Source of the DNA: JANSWP01 sp041941305
GTDB lineage: Bacteria; Bacteroidota; Bacteroidia; Chitinophagales; Saprospiraceae
DNA length: 64,000 bases
NCBI GenBank assembly: GCA_041941305.1
Contig: JBGTQJ010000002.1
Location: 1-64,000, forward strand
Reading direction: 5' to 3'
Shown piece by piece: positions 26,525-36,324 of the stretch. A program made the position numbers and the translations under genes. Each line of letters begins with the position of its first letter. Positions within the stretch are counted from its first letter, which is position 1. The notes under the pieces were generated by a model. It searched no databases and had not been told where the DNA came from. It saw only the letters and a program-made list of their open reading frames with translations.

Positions 26525-27273
26525 ATAAAGTATTCAACATCAATTTAGGGGGATACCCTTTCACCATTGACGAAAATGCGTACGAGTATCTGAGCAACTA
26601 TTTGAAAACAATCCACAGCCATTTTCGCGCTTCGGAAGGTTATGAAGAAATCACCTCAGACATAGAAACCCGCATGGCAGAATTATTCCAGGAAAATCTG
26701 GAAGGTCGCCCGATTGTTACTATTAAGGATGTAAAATCCGCAATTGCCATCATGGGTACGCCGGAAGATTTTGGAGCTGAACCTCTAGAGGAAGATGCGC
26801 CAAAAACTTCTGCTTCCGGCAAATCAAAATTCAAAACAGGTAAACGCCTCTTCCGAAATCCAGAAGATGAAGTTATAGGTGGCGTATGCTCTGGAATCGC
26901 TGCATATTTTGGCGTCCAGGATCCGCTTTGGGTAAGATTGGCTTTTATTATTATTGGCCTTTCAGGAGGTTTTGGTATTCCTGTTTACCTCATTTTGTGG
27001 GCTATTCTTCCAAAAGCAGAATCTGCCAGCGACCGCCTGGCGATGCGGGGAGAGGCTGTAAATGTGTCCAATATTGGAAAAATTATCGAGGAAGAAATGG
27101 ACCATTTTTCTAAAAAAATGGCTGACCTTGGCGATGAATTGAATAAAGAGTTTGGCTCAAAAAAAAAAGTTTTTTCAAAACGGACACTCAAGATACGCCG
27201 ACCAAAACTACGAAGAGTCGGGTCTTCATCGTCGACATTGGAAGCGCCCTTAAGAAAGGGATTTATTTTCTAG
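26521..27273 (+). CDS. PspC-domain membrane protein, N-terminal reading frame (continues after -1 frameshift)
   Basis: The first half of a PspC-type envelope-stress protein. Residues 1-85 form an N-terminal domain (MNKVFNINLGGYPFTIDENA ... SDIETRMAELFQENLEG) common in Bacteroidota PspC proteins. Residues about 108-165 are the PspC domain with a hydrophobic helix (RNPEDEVIGGVCSGIAAYFG, FIIIGLSGGFGIPVYLILWAILP). The frame ends 35 codons after an A10 run (27159-27168) with a low-complexity tail. In the -1 frame, coding continues from that run without a stop into the next entry, giving about 755 residues in total. This is either ribosomal slippage at A AAA AAA or one A missing in the assembly. 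Confidence 0.8.
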   Translation: MNKVFNINLGGYPFTIDENAYEYLSNYLKTIHSHFRASEGYEEITSDIETRMAELFQENLEGRPIVTIKDVKSAIAIMGTPEDFGAEPLEEDAPKTSASGKSKFKTGKRLFRNPEDEVIGGVCSGIAAYFGVQDPLWVRLAFIIIGLSGGFGIPVYLILWAILPKAESASDRLAMRGEAVNVSNIGKIIEEEMDHFSKKMADLGDELNKEFGSKKKVFSKRTLKIRRPKLRRVGSSSSTLEAPLRKGFIF

Positions 27274-28787
27274 GACGAACCATAAAAACTATTTTTAGAA
27301 CTGTTTTTAGAATTTGGAAACCGATTGTATTCCTCGTTGGTGTTGCGCTAATCATTGCTTTTGCTATTTTCTGGATAGCCTCCATCATTGGTCTCTTTTA
27401 TGGCTACGCCTTCTTTGACTATTTACTCCCAAGTTCTGGTTTTCTCTCCTTTCTGGGCGTAACCAATTTCCTTGTTGTTATTGCCATCCCCATGATTGCC
27501 ATGATTCTGTTTGTCATGCGGTTCTTTTTCCGCTCGCATATTCGACCAACCATGCGAACTGGTCTTTGGGGATTTTGGGCTTTGAATTTGGCTTCATTAG
27601 CAGCAATCGTTGGTTTTACGAGTAAAGAATTTCAGACAGGTCGTGATTTTACTCAATACGAAGTCCAGGATTTGATTGCTACCGATACCTTAACAATTAG
27701 CCTCGCTGATAACCCTTATGGAGAAGATTGGGGTATTTTGATGGATGATTTACAGATTTCAGGAAAGAGCTTAGTGAGTAATGATGTGTTTATTCATGTT
27801 CGTAAAAGTGAAAGCGAGCATTTTGAGATGGAGCAAAAATCTTCTTCCAGGGGTGTCAACTCAAAGGAAGCCAGGCAATTAGCTGAAACGGTTGACTATC
27901 AAATAAACCTTCAGGGAAGTAACTTAATTCTTCCACCTAATTTCCTCATTCCAAAAGGTTCGAAGTGGCGAAATCAAAAAATACATTTATATATAAGAGT
28001 TCCTGAAGGTAAATACATCGTTTTTGAAAATGATGCTGACAGAAAAATCAGGAGTATGGACATCAATGATGATTATGACCACCCTTGGCGCTATCACAGT
28101 GATGGATATCTATGGAAAATGGAATCTGAAGGACTGATTTGTCCAGAATACATTGAAGATTTGCAGGAAGAATTTGATTTCGAGGAATTTTCAAAAATTC
28201 ATATTGAAGGAGAAATTGAAGTAAATATCACCCAGGGAGATGATTTTGAAGTAGCGCTAACTGATAAATGTAATTGTTCAAAATATATTGAAATCGTACA
28301 GTTTGGTGATAGATTGGATATTTCCTCCAGCAGGCATATTCACAATGCTAAACTCAACATTACCTTACCTTCTCTTGAAGTTTTGGATCTGAAACATACT
28401 TTGGATATTAATGTAAGAGGCTTTGAAGAAGAGTCTATGGATATTTGGATTGAAAATACCCATAAACGAAAAACCAAAGCGTATCTCGAAGTTGGAGAAT
28501 TGACAATTAAACAAAAAGGCAATCATAAATTGGAAATTATTGGAGAAGGGAAAATATTAAAAGCAAGTCTTGATCATTACTCAGACTTAGATGCAGAAAG
28601 ATATGAAGTGGATGTGGCAGATATCACTGCCAAAGGAGCAAATGAAATTGATCTCCTGGTAAATGACACCCTTCGCCAAAACATAGACCCAAATGTAGAG
28701 TTAAATGTAGAGGGAGAACCAGTTATCGTTTCCGGAACAGAAGTAGAGACAGCTCCCGAACCTGAAGTCCAACAAGAAATTCATTAG
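27168..28787 (+). CDS. PspC-domain protein, C-terminal part in -1 frame: membrane helices and GIN (DUF2807) domain
   Basis: Continuation of the PspC protein. Reading from the A10 run in the -1 frame gives an open frame beginning SFFKTDTQDTPTKT, then several transmembrane helices encoded at about 27310-27620 (IVFLVGVALIIAFAIFWIAS, FLVVIAIPMIAMILFVM). An extracytoplasmic region follows, ending in a GIN/DUF2807-type beta-helix (FSKIHIEGEIEVNITQGDDF ... LNITLPSLEVLDLKHTLDI). PspC-TM-GIN is a normal Bacteroidota architecture, so this is not an independent gene. The ATG at 27492 is inside a membrane helix. Followed by a terminator at 28813-28847. Confidence 0.78.
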   Translation, partial: SFFKTDTQDTPTKTTKSRVFIVDIGSALKKGIYFLGRTIKTIFRTVFRIWKPIVFLVGVALIIAFAIFWIASIIGLFYGYAFFDYLLPSSGFLSFLGVTNFLVVIAIPMIAMILFVMRFFFRSHIRPTMRTGLWGFWALNLASLAAIVGFTSKEFQTGRDFTQYEVQDLIATDTLTISLADNPYGEDWGILMDDLQISGKSLVSNDVFIHVRKSESEHFEMEQKSSSRGVNSKEARQLAETVDYQINLQGSNLILPPNFLIPKGSKWRNQKIHLYIRVPEGKYIVFENDADRKIRSMDINDDYDHPWRYHSDGYLWKMESEGLICPEYIEDLQEEFDFEEFSKIHIEGEIEVNITQGDDFEVALTDKCNCSKYIEIVQFGDRLDISSSRHIHNAKLNITLPSLEVLDLKHTLDINVRGFEEESMDIWIENTHKRKTKAYLEVGELTIKQKGNHKLEIIGEGKILKASLDHYSDLDAERYEVDVADITAKGANEIDLLVNDTLRQNIDPNVELNVEGEPVIVSGTEVETAPEPEVQQEIH

Positions 28788-28812
28788 GCAAAAACGAAAA
28801 TAATGTTTTGAG

Positions 28813-28847
28813 TCCTGGCAGCCGATTCTGGTTGTCAGGATTTTTTT
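28813..28847 (+). terminator. intrinsic terminator of the padR-pspC operon
   Basis: TCCTGGCAGCC (28813-28823) pairs with GGTTGTCAGGA (28830-28840) over 11 positions with two G-U pairs, followed by seven T. Confidence 0.85.
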
Positions 28848-28954
28848 ATTTTCGTGAAGCATAAATAAACTGTAACCACTTCAGTTTTGTGCAAAAAACA
28901 CCCACCTTAGCCAAAATTGCTAATTTGTTTTGTTACTCCTTTTAGGACTTATTT

Positions 28955-31936
28955 ATGAAACTTCGCACTTTCTTTTTGCTACTTTTTAAATTTCAGTTTC
29001 TGTGGTTATGTTCACAAGAACCTTTCTTTTGGCAATACACGGATGAGGACGGGTTGCCAAGCATGACTGTTTATCAAATATTGCAGGACAGAAAAGGTTT
29101 TATTTGGGTAGGAACTGAGAGTGGGCTCTGCAGATTTGATGGAAAGGAGTTTAAACCGTTTGATACCTCCCGACTGACAGATACTGAAATTTTAAAAATG
29201 CAAGAAGATGAGGAAGGAAAAATATGGTTTAGAAATCTATCTGGGCAAATGGGCTTTGTGGAGGGCGATAGCCTTCAACTTTATCAACCAGATACACTCC
29301 TTAGAGATGGAAAAGTCAATGAATTTCAATTATTGCCAAACGAAAAAAAGCTACTCTTTTATGTTTATCCTTCTCAGGATAATTTTATCGAACAGGTAAT
29401 AGTTTATAGAAACAATCAAAAAGTAGATTTTGACAGTCCTGATTTTGCAGGAATCGGCAAAATAAATTTGGATCAAAATGGCAATATTCTTTTTAGTGGT
29501 TTAGAAAAGAGATTTTTTTCAGAGTCCTCTTCTATTTATTTTGTTGATAAAACCTTGTCTGATATAAAAAGATTAAATGCAACCCTCCAATTCAAAGAAA
29601 GGACCTTTTTTCATGTTTTTCCTTTTAGCCCAGATACGCTGGTGCTATACACGGATTATGGAGAAGTTTCCATATTCATTGATAAACATCAAACAAATTT
29701 TTTAAAACTAACAGCAAAAATTCACAATTTATCCAGAGTGGATGATCACCTCTGGATAACAACCGAAAATGGAGTCTTTATTTATGAAAATTTATCTGAA
29801 TCCAAACCTAAACTAAAGGAACATATATTAAAAGGTTACTCCGTAAATGGAATATTGAGAGATCGGGAAAATAATTTTTGGATCATTACGTCAGGAAGTG
29901 GAATCCTTTTTTCCCCAAATTTTGATTCTCGTGTTTTTACCAAACAAAATTCTACCTTTTCTAGTGATCAGGTTTTTAGCCTCCATCATGATGATTTGAA
30001 TCAACGACTTTGGATAGGTCTAACCGATGGTCAGGTTTGTTTTTTGAATTACACTGATCGAAAAATTAGTTCAATTAAAACCAAGCTTTCAGGAAGAATT
30101 TTATTTTTTGAAAATAATACTGAATGGCTCTTTGCCGGAGGAGATGGTGGAATTACCAAATTCAAATCAAAACAGCTAAATGATCAGGTGTTTTTTAATA
30201 AAATTCCTGCAAAGTCAATGATTATTGACCATGAAAACAACCTTTGGTTAGGAATGGTAAAAGGTATAACCAGTCTTCCTGCAAAGTTTATTGACTCTAT
30301 CAATTTAAGTCCTTTGGATTTGCCTGTAAGGAATAGTGTTCTTTTAATCGGTACTAGTACAATAGGAAGGACTTACGCATTGTGTGAAGATTTTGAAAAA
30401 AGAACCTGGATTGGCTCAACAAAAGGAATTTATTATGTATCGAATGAAAATGATGCCTTTTTTCCATTTTTGGAAAATGGAAAGCATCAACCTTATAGAG
30501 TCAGTAATATCACACAAGATTTTGATTCCACCCTTTGGATAGGTACCCATGGTGATGGATTATTAAAGCTAAGACAAAATGAAATTATTGATAGAATAAG
30601 CAAGGAAGATGGATTAGTTTCAAATATGGTTAAGTGTTTATTTGTTGATTCAAATAAACAATTGTGGATCGGTACCGATAACGGCTTAAATATCTTGAAT
30701 CTTCAAAGTGAAGATATAACATACATAGACAAGACCAAGGGGCTACCCTCAAATGATATCAATGCCATCATCGCCCATGAAAAAGAAACATGGATTGGCA
30801 CCTCAAAAGGGCTCACAAATATTCCTTCCAAAACACTCACCCCCAATTATACGAATCCTCTTATCCATATCAATGCTTTCAAAATCTGGGAAAAGGATAC
30901 TAGCTTACAGGAAACTTATGTTTTGTCCCATCTACAAAATAATCTAAATATAGAATTTATTGGTTTGGCTTATAGAATGAAGGGAGAGGTAACCTATCAG
31001 TATCGCTTAATTGGTTTGGATTCAACCTGGGTATCCACAACATCAGCTTTTGCACGGTATCCATTACTCATTCCTGGAAATTATGAATTTCAGGTGGTTG
31101 CTGTCAACGAAGACGGATTCAATAGTTCAAAACCAGCCATTATTGAATTTGAAATTCTCCCCCCATTTTGGCAGACCTGGTGGTTTAGAATAGGGAGTAT
31201 ACTCATAGCTGTTTTCGTATTATGGCTAGTCTTTTATTTGAGGTTTAAAAGAATACAACAAAGAGAAAGAGAGCAACAAGCATTTAAAACCAAAGTGAAT
31301 GAACTACGAATGCAGGCTTTACAAACACAAATGAACCCACATTTCATATTCAATGCATTAAATGCTATTCAGCAATACATCACGACTAATGATCAAGAAA
31401 CTGCAATGATTTATTTGGCTAGGTTTGCAAGACTTATCCGTTTGATTTTTGAGCAGTCTAAACGAAAAGAAATTAGTCTTGAAGAGGAACTGGAATTCTT
31501 GAATTTATACCTTAACTTAGAAAAATTACGCTTTGGAGAAAAAATAAATATTGATTTAAACGTCGATCAGAAAGTCCACCAAGTAGCGGAGGATTGGAAG
31601 TTGCCTCCTTTATTAATTCAGCCAATTATTGAAAATGCATTCAAACATGGATTGCTTCACAAGAAAGGAAGTGGTGAACTAAAAATAAGTTTTGAAATTG
31701 AAAATAGTCGTTTAAAATGTACGATTGAAGATGATGGTATTGGTAGAAAACGTTCAAAAGAAATAAACAGTTGGAGACTAAAAAATCACGAATCATCTGG
31801 TTTGAAATCCACCAAAGAGAGATTAAAAATACTCTCTCAACAAGAAAATTCCTCTACGGAAAACTTTACAATTACAGACCTTTTTAATGAAAAAAATCAC
31901 CCAATAGGAACGAGAGTAGAAATTTTCATTAAGTAA
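28955..31936 (+). CDS. LytS-type sensor histidine kinase with two-component regulator beta-propeller
   Basis: A membrane sensor of 993 residues. After a signal/anchor (FFLLLFKFQFLWLCSQ) come repeated Reg_prop blades across about 30-640, each with an L/IWxGT signature (GFIWVGTESGLCRFDG, STLWIGTHGDGLLKL, KQLWIGTDNGLNIL). A Y_Y_Y domain follows at about 680-735 (YQYRLIGLDSTWVSTTS ... NYEFQVVAVNEDG). One transmembrane helix lies at about 747-770. The cytoplasmic His_kinase domain has phosphoacceptor NPHFIFNALNAIQQYI and an ATPase end PIIENAFKHGL ... DDGIGRKRS. No receiver or DNA-binding domain is attached. The LytTR regulator 67 bases downstream is the evident partner. Confidence 0.93.
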   Translation: MKLRTFFLLLFKFQFLWLCSQEPFFWQYTDEDGLPSMTVYQILQDRKGFIWVGTESGLCRFDGKEFKPFDTSRLTDTEILKMQEDEEGKIWFRNLSGQMGFVEGDSLQLYQPDTLLRDGKVNEFQLLPNEKKLLFYVYPSQDNFIEQVIVYRNNQKVDFDSPDFAGIGKINLDQNGNILFSGLEKRFFSESSSIYFVDKTLSDIKRLNATLQFKERTFFHVFPFSPDTLVLYTDYGEVSIFIDKHQTNFLKLTAKIHNLSRVDDHLWITTENGVFIYENLSESKPKLKEHILKGYSVNGILRDRENNFWIITSGSGILFSPNFDSRVFTKQNSTFSSDQVFSLHHDDLNQRLWIGLTDGQVCFLNYTDRKISSIKTKLSGRILFFENNTEWLFAGGDGGITKFKSKQLNDQVFFNKIPAKSMIIDHENNLWLGMVKGITSLPAKFIDSINLSPLDLPVRNSVLLIGTSTIGRTYALCEDFEKRTWIGSTKGIYYVSNENDAFFPFLENGKHQPYRVSNITQDFDSTLWIGTHGDGLLKLRQNEIIDRISKEDGLVSNMVKCLFVDSNKQLWIGTDNGLNILNLQSEDITYIDKTKGLPSNDINAIIAHEKETWIGTSKGLTNIPSKTLTPNYTNPLIHINAFKIWEKDTSLQETYVLSHLQNNLNIEFIGLAYRMKGEVTYQYRLIGLDSTWVSTTSAFARYPLLIPGNYEFQVVAVNEDGFNSSKPAIIEFEILPPFWQTWWFRIGSILIAVFVLWLVFYLRFKRIQQREREQQAFKTKVNELRMQALQTQMNPHFIFNALNAIQQYITTNDQETAMIYLARFARLIRLIFEQSKRKEISLEEELEFLNLYLNLEKLRFGEKINIDLNVDQKVHQVAEDWKLPPLLIQPIIENAFKHGLLHKKGSGELKISFEIENSRLKCTIEDDGIGRKRSKEINSWRLKNHESSGLKSTKERLKILSQQENSSTENFTITDLFNEKNHPIGTRVEIFIK

Positions 31937-32003
31937 GTGCAAGGACATAGAAATAAAAGATATCTTCATTTTTTTGGTTATCTTAATATTTGAATCAAAT
32001 AAT

Positions 32004-32756
32004 ATGGAAAGTCAAGCTTTAAAAGCAATTATTGTGGATGATGAAAAAAGCAGTCGCATTACCTTAAGGAATATGCTGACTGATTTTTGCGTAAATGTTG
32101 AAGTTTTGGCTGAGGCGAGCTCCGTAATTGAAGCGGTGAAAGAAATAAATAGGCTTCTGCCTGATATCGTTTTTTTGGATATTGAAATGCCCGAACAAAA
32201 TGGATTTAAGCTTTTAGAGTATTTCCATGAAATAAATTTTGAAATCATCTTTACAACTGCCTATGATCAATATGCTGTAAAAGCTTTTCGCCTCTCTGCA
32301 ATTGACTATTTATTGAAACCCATTGACCTGGAAGAACTTCGGGAAGCTTTGCAAAAAGTAGCTGAAAAAAAGCGATTTGAACAGAGTCAACAAAAAATCA
32401 GTGCCCTGAAAGAGAATCTAAATAATGTTTTAAAAAAATTGGCTTTGCCTACTGGGGAAGGATTCATTTTTGTCGAAATATCCTCTATTTTAAGATGTGA
32501 AGCAAGTGGAAATTATTCCCAGTTTTATTTTATCGATGGCAGCAAAATTCTGGTTTCAAAAACACTTAAAACCTTTGAAGAAATTTTAGACGATTTTAAT
32601 TTTTTTAGAATTAATCGTTCCAATATTATCAACTTAAGTCATATCAAAAAATATGGTCGACAAAAAAATGCTACCATTACCATGACGGATGGAAACGTTT
32701 TGACTTTATCAGAAAGAAGGAAAGATGATTTTTTAAAACGATTTGAAAATATATAA
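32004..32756 (+). CDS. LytTR-family response regulator
   Basis: A 250-residue regulator from the ATG at 32004 (MESQALKAIIVDDE). The receiver domain at 1-120 has the acidic pair DDE, phospho-acceptor Asp in PDIVFLDIEMPEQNG, and conserved Thr and Lys in FTTAYDQYAVKAF and DYLLKPID. The LytTR DNA-binding domain at about 150-250 reads ILRCEASGNYSQFYFIDGSK, ... FFRINRSNIINLSHIKKYGR. It is paired with the upstream LytS-type kinase. Targets cannot be seen. Confidence 0.95.
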   Translation: MESQALKAIIVDDEKSSRITLRNMLTDFCVNVEVLAEASSVIEAVKEINRLLPDIVFLDIEMPEQNGFKLLEYFHEINFEIIFTTAYDQYAVKAFRLSAIDYLLKPIDLEELREALQKVAEKKRFEQSQQKISALKENLNNVLKKLALPTGEGFIFVEISSILRCEASGNYSQFYFIDGSKILVSKTLKTFEEILDDFNFFRINRSNIINLSHIKKYGRQKNATITMTDGNVLTLSERRKDDFLKRFENI

Positions 32757-32761
32757 TATAA

Positions 32762-33616
32762 CTACTTTTCAATAACAGTAATTTCTCGATCAAAACTTAA
32801 TCCTGTAAAAATACCTATCGCATTTCCTTCTAAATTAGTCAATAAAGCACCTGGCTGAGCAAAGGGATTTCCATTTGCATCCACCGCGCCATCTACACTC
32901 TGAAGAAAGTTGTAATAAGTTTGATCTATGTGATAAATAGAGTTGATGACCGTATCCCCGACCAGATAATCGAAACCAGAGCCAAAAACCACAGTCCCAT
33001 CATCCACAAAATCATCATCCGTTTGAAAATAAAATTCAAGCCCATATTCCAGATTTCCAAAATGAAGCATTCTACGGTAAAAATTCTTAGTATTGGGGTC
33101 ATCCTGGAAATAGGTTAAAACTCGAGCCAATGATTTATTCTGTTCATCAAATTCTACAACTACACTATCGATTGGAACAACAGGAAGGATTCGAGTTGTA
33201 GCGGTTACCTTCTCCCCATCTTTTGTAATAATTTCTAAACTAAAGTCATTGTTGTAGTCTTCCGGAACAAGGCTTAGGTTTACATAATTGGAAACCAGCA
33301 TCGTTGTCGGAATAGGAAATAATTGATTGTCCAATTTATAAACTTCCCCATTGTGGCTGATGCGGACTTCTGCACTATCTTCCAAAATATTTAAAAAATC
33401 CTCTTCGGTAAGATTGAATTGGTCAAAATAGGAAACGCTTCTCGATAAGAGACAAGTGAAAGGTAGACCCGGTCGCAGATAGCATTCTACTACTAATTTC
33501 CCTTCATACGCCGGTAGTTCGAGGTCAATTTCCTTTTCGAGATTGCCACAGGAAATGCTCAAAACAACAAAGAAAAGAGATAGGAAACCAAAAAGTATAT
33601 TTTTCATTTTTTGCAT
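32762..33616 (-). CDS. DUF4249 lipoprotein (partner of the TonB-dependent receptor)
   Basis: A 284-residue lipoprotein from the ATG at 33616. The signal MKNILFGFLSLFFVVLSISC ends in a lipobox Cys. The family start EKEIDLELPAYEGKLVVECYLRPGLPF is followed by Ig-like strands. DUF4249 proteins are usually encoded directly after a CarboxypepD_reg/TonB receptor, as here (gap of about 37 bases), and are thought to act with it at the outer-membrane surface. The ligand is unknown. The longer frame to 33652 adds 12 residues without support. Confidence 0.88.
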   Translation of the reverse strand: MQKMKNILFGFLSLFFVVLSISCGNLEKEIDLELPAYEGKLVVECYLRPGLPFTCLLSRSVSYFDQFNLTEEDFLNILEDSAEVRISHNGEVYKLDNQLFPIPTTMLVSNYVNLSLVPEDYNNDFSLEIITKDGEKVTATTRILPVVPIDSVVVEFDEQNKSLARVLTYFQDDPNTKNFYRRMLHFGNLEYGLEFYFQTDDDFVDDGTVVFGSGFDYLVGDTVINSIYHIDQTYYNFLQSVDGAVDANGNPFAQPGALLTNLEGNAIGIFTGLSFDREITVIEK

Positions 33617-33653
33617 TTTAGTACTGTTAAACGGGCATTGATGTTTTTGCATT

Positions 33654-36029
33654 TTAAAACTTAAAATTCCAGGTCAATGACCCAATAATTGGAAACAATG
33701 AAACTTGCTTTGCCTTTACACCGACAGGAATTTCCTGAATAGTCCCCAAAAAATCTTGTTCCTGAATAACTGGTTCCAAATAAATAAAAAAGGCATTTCG
33801 TCTATTGGTGACGTTAAAAATGCTAAACGTTAGATCACTCTCACCCCATTTGGGATCAAAATTTAGTACCAGTCCAAAATCAGCCCTTAAAAAATAAGGC
33901 AAGGTGATATTATTCCTGGTATCTCCAAAATCGGGAACGATAGGTTGAAATTCCCCTCCATAGACATCTAATATAGCTGCTCGCCCTGGGGGGATCCAGG
34001 CTTTGTCACCTGAGCCATAAACAACAGTTGCAGAGATTGTGAATCTTTTCTTTACACTATTTTGTAATTGTTTGCCAAAATCAAACATGGTTACAATTGA
34101 AACGTCATGCCGCCTGTCATATCTCGGCTGAAAATACCCATCTGGGCTACTTGTAAATACTTGATCATTTATAGTTTTAAATTTTCCTCTTCTAATCCAG
34201 GCAAGTGTATAACCTGCCCATCCCTTAAGATTTCCAACTTTCTTTTCAAGCCCCAATTCAAAGCCATAACCATATCCCTTTCCGATGGCAAATGTCTCTT
34301 CCAATTCATCATTTGCAAATAAATCAGCCCAATCGACAAATGAAAGTTGATTGTCCAGGTACTTGAAATAATATTCATTTGTAAGAAAGAAGTCTTTTCC
34401 AATCAGGTAAGATCCTCCAATCGCAATTTGGTCGGAGGTTTGTGGTTTAATTCTTTCTGTGGAAGGGTACCATACATCTGTAGGAAGTGCAATACCTGCA
34501 GTAGAAACCAAATGAACATACTGATGCATTCTGGCATAGCTGCCTTTCAAAGTAAGTCGCTCATTTACACTGTATTTTGCTGCAATTCTTGGTTCTACCC
34601 GTAAGTGCCAGTTACCGTCATTTGCAAATCCGGAAACCCTTAGACCAGAGTTGATTTTAAATTTTGAATTTGGTTCATATTCATCTGCAAAATAAAGCCC
34701 GAATTGCAGCCCATCGAAAGTTTGTCCCGTTGAAAAGGATACTTCACCATCATCACTTCCAGCTTTAAGGCGCCCTACATTAAATTTATGATAGGTTACA
34801 TTTCCTCCAAAACGCAAAATGTGACGGTTATTTGGCGCGTAATAAAAATCTGTTTTCAGATTGGCATCCTTTACATCTGATCCTACTTTAAAAGAGAAAC
34901 CAGTAACCTTTGTATTGATGTTGTATTGATAATCGGAATACGTAAAGGTGGTATTAGAGAATAACTTGGGAGAGAAGACATGATTCCAACGAGCTGTTCC
35001 TGTAGCATTACCCCAATCAAAGCTAAAATCAAAAAAATCGCCCTCAAAGCCAAACTTATCTCTTCCAAAATACCCACTTACAAAAAGTCGATCTTTTTCA
35101 CTCAATTGATAATTGGCCTTGATGTTTAGGTCATAAAAAAAGTAATCTGGAATGGGATCATAATCAGGATCATCTTCATTTTGTTTGTTAATCGCTCTCG
35201 TAAAAATATCTACATAGGTTCTACGCCCGGAAACAATAAAAGAAGATTTCTCCTTCTGAATAGGACCTTCCAAAGTTAAGCGGGATGTTATCAAGCCTAT
35301 GCCCCCGGTGCCAGAGAATTTTCGATTGTTTCCTTCTTTCATTCTGACATCGATCACAGAGGACAATCGTCCTCCATACTGAGCGGGAAACCCTCCTTTG
35401 TAAACTTTTAAATCTTTTACTGCATCTGTGTTAAAGGTGCTAAAAAAACCAAATAAGTGATTGGCATTGTACACAACAGCTTCATCAAGAATGATTAAAT
35501 TCTGATCATTCCCTCCTCCTCTCACAAATAGCCCAGTTGTTCCTTCAGACCCAGAAGGAATGCCCGGCTTTAACTGAATTGTTTTCAAAATATCTGTTTC
35601 ACCAAGTAATGCTGGAATAACTTTGACCTCTGCTGTCGAAATTTCCTCAACGCTCATTTGGGTAGAATTCAATTGTTCCTTATAAGAGTTTGCTTTCACA
35701 ACAACTTCCTGTAATTGAATACCGGTACTCAACTCAATATTTAGTAAAATGGTCTGATTTGGAAGAATCCTTCTGCTTTGAGGTTGAAATCCCACATAAC
35801 TAAATTCTATTTCCAGGGAATCACTGACTTTTGGAATTGTAATCGAATAAAAACCATATTCATTGGTAGTTGTTCCTATCGAATTGGGTCTGATGATAAC
35901 ACTGGCCCCAATTAATGTTTCTCCACTTTCTGCATCGCTTAGTGTTCCGCTTATGGTTATCTCTTCTTGTCCAAAAATCACAAAACTGAAAAAAAGCAAT
36001 AAGGTAATCAGAGGTAATCTATTGCACAT
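33654..36029 (-). CDS. TonB-dependent receptor with N-terminal CarboxypepD_reg-like domain
   Basis: An outer-membrane active transporter of 791 residues. Signal peptide (NRLPLITLLLFFSFVIFGQ), CarboxypepD_reg-like domain at about 24-105 (TISGTLSDAESGETLIGASV), plug at about 120-235 (LLGETDILKTIQLKPGIPSG, GLFVRGGGNDQNLIILDEAVV), then a beta-barrel ending in the aromatic FPIIGSLTWNFKF. There is no SusD gene. Its partner is the DUF4249 lipoprotein, so it is not a classical Sus glycan system. The substrate is not predictable. Confidence 0.93.
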   Translation of the reverse strand: MCNRLPLITLLLFFSFVIFGQEEITISGTLSDAESGETLIGASVIIRPNSIGTTTNEYGFYSITIPKVSDSLEIEFSYVGFQPQSRRILPNQTILLNIELSTGIQLQEVVVKANSYKEQLNSTQMSVEEISTAEVKVIPALLGETDILKTIQLKPGIPSGSEGTTGLFVRGGGNDQNLIILDEAVVYNANHLFGFFSTFNTDAVKDLKVYKGGFPAQYGGRLSSVIDVRMKEGNNRKFSGTGGIGLITSRLTLEGPIQKEKSSFIVSGRRTYVDIFTRAINKQNEDDPDYDPIPDYFFYDLNIKANYQLSEKDRLFVSGYFGRDKFGFEGDFFDFSFDWGNATGTARWNHVFSPKLFSNTTFTYSDYQYNINTKVTGFSFKVGSDVKDANLKTDFYYAPNNRHILRFGGNVTYHKFNVGRLKAGSDDGEVSFSTGQTFDGLQFGLYFADEYEPNSKFKINSGLRVSGFANDGNWHLRVEPRIAAKYSVNERLTLKGSYARMHQYVHLVSTAGIALPTDVWYPSTERIKPQTSDQIAIGGSYLIGKDFFLTNEYYFKYLDNQLSFVDWADLFANDELEETFAIGKGYGYGFELGLEKKVGNLKGWAGYTLAWIRRGKFKTINDQVFTSSPDGYFQPRYDRRHDVSIVTMFDFGKQLQNSVKKRFTISATVVYGSGDKAWIPPGRAAILDVYGGEFQPIVPDFGDTRNNITLPYFLRADFGLVLNFDPKWGESDLTFSIFNVTNRRNAFFIYLEPVIQEQDFLGTIQEIPVGVKAKQVSLFPIIGSLTWNFKF

Positions 36030-36324
36030 ATGGTATCTCTTATTTGTATAAAATTGTTTTTTAAACTACTGGAAATCAATAAGGTTTTTCAATTTGTGCG
36101 AATGTATTCAATTTGAAACATTCACGCTGTTCATTTCACTGAAGAATGATATTCAAACGACCAAATTTTAACCTGCATGATTTTTCAATAAAAAAAATTG
36201 CACTTTTCATTACGTAATTTCAAAAACTGGTACCTACTAATAGCTATTGTATATTTGGAATGGCTATAATTCCAAATCACTAACTCAACTTCCTAAACAT
36301 TTGAAAGCCAAAAATCCAATTGAT

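Noticed and set aside
27492..28787. Separate gene starting at the ATG at 27492
   Set aside because: The frame is open upstream to the A10 run at 27168 and encodes membrane helices continuous with the PspC protein; the ATG is inside a helix.
33654..36029. SusC/SusD polysaccharide utilisation locus
   Set aside because: The receptor is followed by a DUF4249 lipoprotein, not SusD, and no glycosidases are adjacent.
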